This document shows positions 1-4,692 of a stretch of 5,072 bases of DNA, one piece after another. The stretch is from contig JASIGS010000513.1 in assembly GCA_030052355.1 (NCBI GenBank), positions 1-5,072 of the forward strand. Reading direction: 5' to 3'. A program made the position numbers and the translations under genes. Numbering within the stretch: position 1 is the first letter of the stretch; every line of letters starts with the position of its first letter. Under the pieces are notes generated by a model, which was not told where the DNA came from, searched no databases, and was given only the letters and a program-made list of their open reading frames with translations. Source of the stretch: Streptosporangiaceae bacterium (GTDB lineage Bacteria; Actinomycetota; Actinomycetes; Streptosporangiales; Streptosporangiaceae).

Positions 1-339
1 CTCGGTCTCCGGTACCGCCCGGGCGACGAGGTCCCCGCTGACGGCAGCGCCGATGACTCGGACTGGCTGGTGCTGCTAGACGCGGCAGGGCGCCGCGTCT
101 TTGCCTTCCAGGAGGTTCCGACCCTCGCGCGACCGACGTGGCCCGCTCACGATGTGCCGAAGCAGATGCATCATGACTTCCGCGTGCCTGACATCGACGA
201 ACTGCGGCGGCAACGGGAGCGCGCCGAGGAACTCGGGGCCACCCTGCTGTACGACCGCAGCGACGACGAGGGTGAGCCGCTGTACGTGCTCGCTGACCCC
301 GCCGGGCACCCCTTCTGCATTCTCGTCGGTTCGCAGTAG
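1..339 (+). CDS. VOC family (glyoxalase-like) protein, 3' part
   Basis: The frame is open from the left edge to a TAG stop at 337-339 and gives the last 112 residues; the start lies outside the window. The fragment reads like the second half of a vicinal-oxygen-chelate fold protein of the glyoxalase-like (Glyoxalase_6) type. A beta strand ends in FQEVP (near residue 38), then an HHDFRVPD strand (His 57-58) opens the next beta-alpha-beta-beta-beta module. A charged helix follows (DELRRQRERAEELGA), then a YVLADPAGHPFCIL strand pair close to the C-terminus. In VOC enzymes such His and Glu residues can bind a divalent metal. Substrate cannot be told: family members include dioxygenases, isomerases, antibiotic-binding proteins and many uncharacterised soluble proteins. 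No signal peptide or membrane segment is visible in this part. Family call fairly sure, function unknown. Confidence 0.85.
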   Translation, partial: LGLRYRPGDEVPADGSADDSDWLVLLDAAGRRVFAFQEVPTLARPTWPAHDVPKQMHHDFRVPDIDELRRQRERAEELGATLLYDRSDDEGEPLYVLADPAGHPFCILVGSQ

Positions 340-380
340 CGAGCCAGGATGTTCGTGCCTCCGCGAAGCAGGCGAACCTA

Positions 381-431
381 GCCGGCTGAATCCGGCACCT
401 CCCGCAGCTACCCTGAGGCCGTCGGGCTCAG
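381..431 (+). terminator. tandem small hairpins after the VOC gene
   Basis: Two short inverted repeats follow the VOC stop codon. The first is GCCGG (381-385) with CCGGC (392-396), a perfect 5-bp stem with a 6-base loop. The second is CTGAG (413-417) with CTCAG (427-431), extended by two inner C-G pairs after one mismatch. No T-run follows, as is common for actinobacterial terminators. They may end VOC transcription before the next gene, but both stems are short. Confidence 0.3.
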
Positions 432-506
432 CACGAGGCCAGTCAAGAGTCCCCAGCTAGCGCCGTGTCCTGCTGCCGGTGGCGGGTATGAGCAGGGTGG
501 AGCGGG

Positions 507-511
507 GGAGG
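507..511 (+). promoter_or_regulatory. ribosome binding site of the small membrane protein gene
   Basis: GGAGG, inside a longer purine run, lies 9 bases before the ATG at 521. It favours that start over the in-frame ATGs at 479 and 488, which would add 14 and 11 residues and have no comparable site. The conserved-looking hydrophobic segment also begins just after the ATG at 521. Confidence 0.6.
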
Positions 512-520
512 CGACAGCCC

Positions 521-958
521 ATGTCCGGATCTCATGCCGCCCAGATCGTGATCCCGATCGTGGTGGCGATCGTGCTCTTCAGCTGGGTGGGGGCGGTGCT
601 GTGGGCCAACGCGCACCCGCAGTACCGGAGCCGCAACAGGCCTCCTCGCACCGAGGTGGCAGGCGGGGCCTTCCAGGCCGTCGGCGGCGGCCGGCAGCTG
701 ATGCCGATCCCGGAGCGCAGGCCTGCCGGGTGGGAGCCGGCGCCGAGAGCGGGGGCGACGGCAGTTGCCCAGGTCCCGCGGGCTCGGGCCGGAGATGAGC
801 ATGTTGAGGCCGGATCCGCTCAGCCGCTGGCAGGCGCCGGTGCCGGCGGTGGTGGCCTGCGGCTCGGTGCGAGCGCCACGACCCCGGGCGGTCCGCGCTT
901 ACCTCGCTCGCCCGCCTGGTCCGCGCCGTCCGGGACGGCGCTATCTGAGCTTGGCTGA
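521..958 (+). CDS. small single-pass membrane protein with Pro/Gly/Ala-rich tail
   Basis: Read from ATG 521 the product has 145 residues. Residues about 6-29 (AAQIVIPIVVAIVLFSWVGAVLWAN) form one strong transmembrane helix. It is followed by a basic juxtamembrane patch (HPQYRSRNRPPR) and a segment ending GGAFQAVGGGRQLMPIPERRPA (residues 48-69). I recall actinobacterial hypothetical proteins with this pattern, a short N-terminal membrane anchor followed by GG.F.A..GGRQLMP, but no assigned function. After about residue 75 the sequence becomes low-complexity Ala/Gly/Pro/Arg and may be a run-on or non-conserved tail. The basic residues after the helix suggest an outside N-terminus and cytoplasmic tail. 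The gene converges on the LuxR-family gene and overlaps its 3' end by 18 bases. The N-terminal half looks real; the C-terminal boundary is less certain. Confidence 0.6.
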   Translation: MSGSHAAQIVIPIVVAIVLFSWVGAVLWANAHPQYRSRNRPPRTEVAGGAFQAVGGGRQLMPIPERRPAGWEPAPRAGATAVAQVPRARAGDEHVEAGSAQPLAGAGAGGGGLRLGASATTPGGPRLPRSPAWSAPSGTALSELG

Positions 959-2005
959 GGCCTCGGTCCGGTTGCGGACGCCCAGCTTGGGGAACGCGCG
1001 CTCCAGGTGCGTTCGCACCGTCAGCGGACTGATGCCGAGCGACTCGGCGATCTCCGCGTTGGTGTGGCCGGCGGCCGCCAGTGACAGTACCTCAGCCTCG
1101 CGCAGGGTCAGGCCGAGCATGGCGGCACGCGCCGCGGGGTCATCGTGCTCGGTGAGCGCGAGGACGAGGCTCCCGTGCGGGTCAGCCGAGACCACTGCGA
1201 CGGTGAGCTGGGATGAGTCGCGCTGGAATTGGCCGGTCGCCAGCAGCGCGGCCGCCGGGGCGCCGAGACGCCCAGCCCGGACATACGCGATCCAGTCGTC
1301 GAGGGGGGCCGGGAGGCGTCCGGACGGAATCGGTGCGCCGAAATACCGGGTCAGCAGCTCGCGGGCGCGGTCGCTGAGGTAGCCGAGCTCGCCACCCGCC
1401 GTCAGCACCGCCGCACTCTCGGGATCGTGCTCCACCAGCGCCGTGAGCGATCGGACGTCCAGGCCAAGTGCGGTTGTCGCGGCGGCGCTCGCATACGCCC
1501 TGGCCAGGTGCGGGCGGAGAAAGTCGAGCGCGGCCCGGTCCCGCTCGGAGAAGTCCGTGCCGACGCGGTTGACCGCGACGCCTACGATGACCGGGTCCCG
1601 GGCGGTGAAGGCAACTCCCAGCTGGCGGTCGACCCCTACGTGCCGGAAGAACTCCTGATAGATGGGGAGCTGCCGGAAGGCACGCAGGGAGATGAAGTCG
1701 CTGATCATCCTGGCCCGCTCGTCCCTCGTCGCATCGAAGTGACTGATCAGCGGATGCTGGTGCATGTTCGTCTCGAAGGCCTCGAACATGTCAGGGAACT
1801 GAAGGAAGGGCTCCATCCGGGCGACGATGCGCGCGTTCGGCGGGTCGATCTCGTTGTAGGAGCAGACGTCGAATCCGATGAGTCGAGGGAGGATCGCCAG
1901 CACCCGGTCCGAGAACTCGTCCAGCGTGCACGGCTCGTAGAGCTCGCCGAGCGTGTCGGCAAGCTCACGGAGATCCTTCTCCGCCAATCCGGTCATAACG
2001 CCCAT
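941..2005 (-). CDS. LuxR-family transcriptional regulator with GAF/PAS-like sensor region
   Basis: A 354-residue DNA-binding regulator. The C-terminal GerE/LuxR helix-turn-helix is unmistakable: LTLREAEVLSLAAAGHTNAEI (from residue 299), then ESLGISPLTVRTHLERAFPKLGVRNRTEA (321-349), with TVRTHLE in the recognition helix. Residues about 8-175 resemble the GAF-like sensor of orphan actinobacterial LuxR proteins (IGFDVCSYNEID near 43-54; DFLRPHLARAY at 161-171). Residues about 185-245 look PAS-like, ending in LPAPLDDWI. There is no receiver-type phospho-acceptor domain and no recognisable acyl-homoserine-lactone domain, so it is probably a one-component regulator of an unknown signal. ATG at 2005 and ATG at 1996 (residue 4) are both possible starts; neither has a strong ribosome binding site. 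A palindrome at 2029-2048 sits just upstream and may be its own operator. Transcribed in the same direction as the peptidase gene upstream, but separated from it by a strong hairpin. Confidence 0.9.
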   Translation of the reverse strand: MGVMTGLAEKDLRELADTLGELYEPCTLDEFSDRVLAILPRLIGFDVCSYNEIDPPNARIVARMEPFLQFPDMFEAFETNMHQHPLISHFDATRDERARMISDFISLRAFRQLPIYQEFFRHVGVDRQLGVAFTARDPVIVGVAVNRVGTDFSERDRAALDFLRPHLARAYASAAATTALGLDVRSLTALVEHDPESAAVLTAGGELGYLSDRARELLTRYFGAPIPSGRLPAPLDDWIAYVRAGRLGAPAAALLATGQFQRDSSQLTVAVVSADPHGSLVLALTEHDDPAARAAMLGLTLREAEVLSLAAAGHTNAEIAESLGISPLTVRTHLERAFPKLGVRNRTEASAKLR

Positions 2006-2028
2006 CCGAACCGTGTGACGATCTTCAG

Positions 2029-2048
2029 AATACGACAGACGTCGTATT
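2029..2048. promoter_or_regulatory. perfect palindromic operator candidate upstream of the LuxR-family gene
   Basis: AATACGAC (2029-2036) and GTCGTATT (2041-2048) are exact reverse complements separated by AGAC. The site ends 24 bases before the regulator's ATG, in an A+T-richer stretch. On the minus strand TATTCT (2032 to 2027) resembles a -10 box and overlaps one arm, so a bound dimer would block that promoter. I infer an operator, perhaps for autoregulation; the binding protein is unknown. Confidence 0.5.
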
Positions 2049-2125
2049 TACTACTACCGGATGCCATAGATACAACAGTTGCATTAAAGGGGGGAGTCAG
2101 GTCCAGCCCACCCGGCTGGCTTGGC

Positions 2126-2173
2126 TGGTACGGCCGCGGTCGCGTGCAACGGCACACGGCCGCGGCCGTACCA
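2126..2173 (-). terminator. strong hairpin terminator of the G1 peptidase gene
   Basis: A 22-base arm (2126-2147) pairs with 2152-2173 around a 4-base loop, with 20 Watson-Crick pairs. The two exceptions are 2140/2159 and 2143/2156; each is a wobble on one strand and a mismatch on the other. The hairpin begins 18 bases past the peptidase stop codon, where an intrinsic terminator belongs. There is no T-run, as often seen in high-G+C actinomycetes. It should insulate the LuxR-family gene from peptidase transcription. A smaller 6-bp stem (2103-2108 with 2114-2119) lies just beyond it. Confidence 0.75.
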
Positions 2174-2191
2174 GGGGATCTCCGGGACAGC

Positions 2192-3178
2192 TCAGCTAGA
2201 GCTGATCCAGGTGTTGCTGAATTCGCCGGCACTGGAAATCGTGCTGGTCGAGTCCTTATCTGCGCCGCTGTTGTCGACCATGATGATCTCGGTCGGGGTC
2301 TGCGTGCCCATCGAAGTGCCGTTTGCCGTGGCCTTGGTGTAGGTCACCGTGCCGAAGTCGGCGAGCGGAAGCACGCCGGATTCCGACGACGGAGCCTCAG
2401 TGATCACCTCGGCCGACGACCGGTCGAGGCCAGTCTGGTTCTTGGTGATCGTTTCCGTCCAGCCCTCGGTGACGTCTTCCAGCACCAGGGTGTAGGTCTC
2501 GGTCCCGGAGAACGTGACCGAGGCGCTGATGGTGTCGCCCGGCTTGACCGTGTTCGTGAAGTACACCGGGTCTGCCGGGTACATCTCGTACCAGCCGTAG
2601 TAGTCCGGGGTGGTGCCGTCGCAGTCGGAGTCCGTGCCGGTTTGCTCGACGGAGTCGCTGCTGTATCCGTCCAGGCCGACCCAGAATGCGGCGTACTTGT
2701 CGGAGCTGCTGCCACCGCCGCGGCCGCGCTTGCCGCCGCTGCTGCTGCTGGTGCACGTCGCCGTCGGCTGGGTCCAGCTCGCCGACACGCTGGTGAACGT
2801 GCCGTTGGACCCGGTGACTGCGTAGCCGGACCAGTTGGTGCTCTCGACCTCCTGGTAGCGGCCCGCCGCACTACGCGCGCTTCCCTCGGACCGCGCGGCG
2901 CCGGCCGGCCTGACCATCAGGCCGCCAGGCCGGAAGGAATGAGCCGACGTCGTGCCGGGCCGGATGCTCGTGGTCGCCGGGCGGTGCGTTACCGCCGCGC
3001 TGGCGGTGCCAGCGAGCGCGAAGCCGAGCACGACGACCGCGACACCTGCGGTGAGCCACCGGGTGGCGGCGCGCGCCAGGTATCGGGGTGCGGTCGCGCG
3101 GCGCCCGGGGTCGCCGGCCGCGGGTCTCGGCGGGCTCTGTTCACGTTTGGTCACGGGGTTCGTCCAGCGGTGTGCCAT
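2192..3178 (-). CDS. secreted G1 family (eqolisin, glutamic) acid endopeptidase
   Basis: A 328-residue exported protein. It begins with a long basic n-region, then a hydrophobic core (WLTAGVAVVVLGFALAG, 41-57) and a likely signal peptidase I site ASA|A after residue 61. A linker of about 45 residues follows, then a G1/A4 peptidase domain from about 112 to the C-terminus, with NWSGYAV (115-121), VSASWTQP (131-138), AAFWVGLDG (163-171), SVEQTGTD (176-183) and SAEVITEAPS (255-264). In G1 peptidases (type member scytalidoglutamic peptidase) a Gln/Glu dyad activates water at acid pH. Gln179 fits the Gln; Glu257 or Glu261 would be the Glu. The family motif usually has Trp after the first Glu (AEWI.E), but here it is Val. 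Cys142 and Cys186 could form a disulfide. A Ser/Gly-rich insert with KRGR (143-159) interrupts the domain. The start at 3178 is fixed by an AAGGAGA site. Likely role: extracellular protein degradation in acidic surroundings. Confidence 0.9.
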   Translation of the reverse strand: MAHRWTNPVTKREQSPPRPAAGDPGRRATAPRYLARAATRWLTAGVAVVVLGFALAGTASAAVTHRPATTSIRPGTTSAHSFRPGGLMVRPAGAARSEGSARSAAGRYQEVESTNWSGYAVTGSNGTFTSVSASWTQPTATCTSSSSGGKRGRGGGSSSDKYAAFWVGLDGYSSDSVEQTGTDSDCDGTTPDYYGWYEMYPADPVYFTNTVKPGDTISASVTFSGTETYTLVLEDVTEGWTETITKNQTGLDRSSAEVITEAPSSESGVLPLADFGTVTYTKATANGTSMGTQTPTEIIMVDNSGADKDSTSTISSAGEFSNTWISSS

Positions 3179-3182
3179 ACGG

Positions 3183-3189
3183 TCTCCTT
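3183..3189 (-). promoter_or_regulatory. ribosome binding site of the G1 peptidase gene
   Basis: On the minus strand AAGGAGA lies 4 bases before the ATG at 3178, close to the anti-Shine-Dalgarno complement. No other in-frame ATG occurs before residue 88, so it settles the start and confirms the long n-region of the signal peptide. Confidence 0.8.
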
Positions 3190-3202
3190 CAGCCGTCGTG
3201 GC

Positions 3203-3345
3203 GTGGCGATGATTAACCTGAACTGAGTAGATATGTCATTATTCAGACTGCTTCATCGCCACAGCGTTGAACATTTACGCGGAACGTACAGTGACGAATA
3301 GTTTTGGTTAAACAAAGTAAATCTAAAGGATTAGTAGATCATTTT
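3203..3345 (-). promoter_or_regulatory. A+T-rich leader and promoter region of the G1 peptidase gene with inverted repeats
   Basis: This stretch is visibly far richer in A+T than the genes on either side. A perfect 10-bp inverted repeat, GTGGCGATGA (3203-3212) and TCATCGCCAC (3253-3262), brackets 40 bases. Between the arms, minus-strand AATAAT (within 3238-3246) resembles a -10 box, but I see no good -35 partner. An imperfect TTTG/CAAA dyad lies near 3303-3316. The arms could be two half-sites of an operator or fold in the mRNA leader. The exact promoter is not resolved. Confidence 0.4.
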
Positions 3346-3347
3346 GA

Positions 3348-3360
3348 CGGACTCAGTCCG
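3348..3360 (-). terminator. short palindrome after the endonuclease/exonuclease/phosphatase gene
   Basis: CGGACT (3348-3353) and AGTCCG (3355-3360) are perfect complements around one base, just past the upstream gene's stop codon. With a realistic loop only 4 pairs remain, so as a terminator it is weak. It could instead be a dyad-symmetric protein site. No T-run follows on the minus strand. Confidence 0.25.
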
Positions 3361-3368
3361 GAGCCAGG

Positions 3369-4208
3369 TCATCGCGGCTGCGCGGCCGGCCTGACTCGCA
3401 GGCGGGCGCGTACCGGCAGGTGGTCCGACCCGACGGCCCGGAGCACCGTCCCGTCCAGGCGGTCGATGTGGCGGCTGGCCAGCACGTGGTCAAGCTGCAG
3501 CAGCGGCCGCTCCGCTGGCCAGGTGCGCCCTCCGACGGCCGGCGCGTAGCCCGCCGTCAGCCGGGCGACCGGCCGCGGCATGTTCAGGTCTCCGGTGACG
3601 ACCGTCGGCCCGTCGTGCCCGCCGAGCAGCCGGCGGAGCCGCCACAGCTGGACCGGGCTGAACGGCCGGTTGGTCAGGTGCGTGTTGACGAAGCGCAGCA
3701 CATCTCCGTTGCCGAGCGTCAGCCAGACCATCTGAGCTGGCCGCGGAATGGTGTCGCCAGGAACGAGGCCCAGGCTGACGACCTCATAGCCGGCCACCGG
3801 CAGCGTGGAAAGCACGGCTATCCCGTACTCACCAGGCCCAGACCCGGGCGGGAGACCGAGAACAGACAGGTCGGGGAACGTGCACAGGGAGGTTCGCAGC
3901 AGCCTCGCGCCGAGCACGCGGGCGGCTGCCGACAGGGAGTCCTCGGGTGCCGCCGCAGCGGTCCACGTCTCCTGCAGCCCGATGACGGACGCTCCGAGCC
4001 CGCAGATGACCTGTTCGAGGTCGAACGGCTGGCCTGTTCGTGACATCCCGCAATGCAGGTTCATGCTGGCAACCGTCAGCGTTCCCGCCCGGGTCTGCCA
4101 GTGGTCCACGGCACCCAGGTCGTCCGCCGCCGGTGTGTCGTTCCCAGCAGGGCCCGGATCTCCCTCCGCACCGTCCTGCCTGGTCACGACGTCCTTCCCG
4201 GCATCCAT
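3369..4208 (-). CDS. endonuclease/exonuclease/phosphatase superfamily hydrolase
   Basis: A 279-residue protein with the full active-site set of the EEP (DNase I-like/exonuclease III/sphingomyelinase) fold: Asn50 in SMNLHCG, Glu80 in GLQETW, His177 in FVNTHLTN, Asp207 and Asn209 in VVTGDLNMP, Asp240 in LQLDHVLAS, and Asp262-His263 in GSDHLPVRARL. Family members cleave phosphodiester bonds in nucleic acids, phosphoinositides or sphingomyelin using Mg2+; the substrate here cannot be told. No signal peptide or membrane segment is seen, so it is probably cytoplasmic. The first 44 or so residues are Asp/Gly/Pro-rich and outside the fold. ATG 4208 lacks a ribosome binding site, while GTG at 4187 (residue 8) has GGGAAGGA (4192-4199) 4 bases upstream and may be the true start. 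A TATCTG element on the minus strand (4218-4213) could serve a short-leader transcript. DnaA-box-like sites lie further upstream. Confidence 0.9.
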   Translation of the reverse strand: MDAGKDVVTRQDGAEGDPGPAGNDTPAADDLGAVDHWQTRAGTLTVASMNLHCGMSRTGQPFDLEQVICGLGASVIGLQETWTAAAAPEDSLSAAARVLGARLLRTSLCTFPDLSVLGLPPGSGPGEYGIAVLSTLPVAGYEVVSLGLVPGDTIPRPAQMVWLTLGNGDVLRFVNTHLTNRPFSPVQLWRLRRLLGGHDGPTVVTGDLNMPRPVARLTAGYAPAVGGRTWPAERPLLQLDHVLASRHIDRLDGTVLRAVGSDHLPVRARLRVRPAAQPR

Positions 4209-4282
4209 CGGACAGATACTGCAAACTGCTCCAGGGTACTGAGCCGCGGTGTTACGGCGGCGAGCCGCAGCAAGTCACAGAC

Positions 4283-4355
4283 TGTGCACATACCTGTGGA
4301 CAAGAAGTGGATAAACAGGGGCTTCGGGGGATAACAGTCGGTATCTTGTGGATGA
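4283..4355 (-). promoter_or_regulatory. helically phased cluster of DnaA-box-like 9-mers
   Basis: Read on the minus strand the sites are TTGTCCACA (4303-4295), an exact high-G+C-type DnaA box; TTATCCACT (4314-4306), one change from TTATCCACA; TTATCCCCC (4334-4326), two changes; and TCATCCACA (4355-4347), one change. A weaker TGTGCACA palindrome is at 4283-4290. All four point the same way and begin 11, 20 and 21 bases apart, close to whole helical turns. An A+T-richer patch follows (about 4343-4380). No dnaA or dnaN is nearby, so this is probably not the chromosomal origin. It may be a DnaA-titrating or DnaA-controlled site, possibly for the hydrolase gene downstream on the same strand. Confidence 0.5.
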
Positions 4356-4415
4356 CTAAAGAATCTTGAAAAGGTTAACGGAAAGCCTTGCGCCACAGGG
4401 TGCCGAGGCAGTAGA

Positions 4416-4613
4416 AATTCAGTCACCGCTTAAACCGCTAGCCGACCCGGGGAGCAATCCCCAAAGGGTAGCGCGAAGGCCGGGAAACCGGGCGTCGTGT
4501 GGTCAGTGAATTAAGTGGCGGCGCACTGCATACGCGGGCAGTCGAGCAATCGGCAAGCTAGTGTTGTGCAGCGTCAGTGGGGCCCCTGCATCTCATACAT
4601 GTGGGGGCCTCAC
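4416..4613 (+). ncRNA. candidate structured RNA with three GNRA-capped hairpins
   Basis: I do not recognise a named RNA family. An outer helix AATTCA/TGAATT (4416-4421 with 4507-4512) encloses two hairpins. One is GGGGA/TCCCC (4449-4453 with 4458-4462), capped by GCAA and stacked on ACCC/GGGT (4445-4448 with 4466-4469) and CGCT/AGCG (4436-4439 with 4470-4473). The other is CCGG/CCGG (4480-4483 with 4488-4491), capped by GAAA. Further on are ACTGC/GCAGT (4525-4529 with 4538-4542) and a stem at 4541-4554 capped by GCAA (4546-4549). The tetraloops are GNRA only on the plus strand, which sets the direction. A possible promoter is TTGCGC (4388-4393), 18 bases, TAGAAA (4412-4417), though this would start the RNA inside the outer helix. 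It could be a free small RNA or the DUF2332 leader (riboswitch-like). A 6S-like actinobacterial RNA such as Ms1 is a thought I cannot support by sequence. Confidence 0.4.
4577..4613 (+). terminator. 15-bp hairpin closing the structured RNA region
   Basis: Bases 4577-4591 pair with 4599-4613 around a 7-base loop. On the plus strand all 15 pairs form: 12 Watson-Crick and three G-U (4580/4610, 4587/4603, 4588/4602). On the minus strand those three would be A-C mismatches, so a plus-strand transcript is favoured. No T-run follows. It could end the structured RNA or act as an attenuator 79 bases before the DUF2332 start. Confidence 0.45.
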
Positions 4614-4692
4614 GCTTATGCGCTCACTTCCCAAACGCCCAACTTCAGGCCCGCATATTTAGGTCGGGGACCGTTCTGCCATAGTGGCCGCC

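Noticed and set aside
2087..2096. Purine run (AAAGGGGGGAG) looking like a plus-strand ribosome binding site
   Set aside because: No start codon with a credible plus-strand gene follows at a suitable distance; the region is the leader of minus-strand genes.
1229..3226. Plus-strand open frame of 665 codons
   Set aside because: It lies antisense to the LuxR-family gene and the G1 peptidase gene, has Arg/Gly/Ala-rich composition with no recognisable domain, and crosses the terminator hairpin and promoter regions. It is a high-G+C shadow frame.
3281..3303. GGAAC, 15 bases, GTT on the plus strand, resembling an ECF sigma-factor promoter
   Set aside because: It points towards genes lying on the opposite strand, with no plus-strand gene downstream for over 1 kb; the match is short and probably chance.
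3420..4043. Plus-strand frame of 207 codons opposite the EEP hydrolase
   Set aside because: The minus-strand frame carries all catalytic motifs of a known fold; this one is antisense with no motif.
4241..4268. Direct repeat GAGCCGC (4241-4247 and 4262-4268), 21 bases apart
   Set aside because: Seven G+C-rich bases recur easily by chance here, and nothing else supports a paired binding site.
4283..4380. Chromosomal oriC
   Set aside because: The DnaA-like boxes are few and no dnaA, dnaN, rpmH, parA/parB or similar origin-linked gene is present; a secondary DnaA-binding site is the more careful reading.
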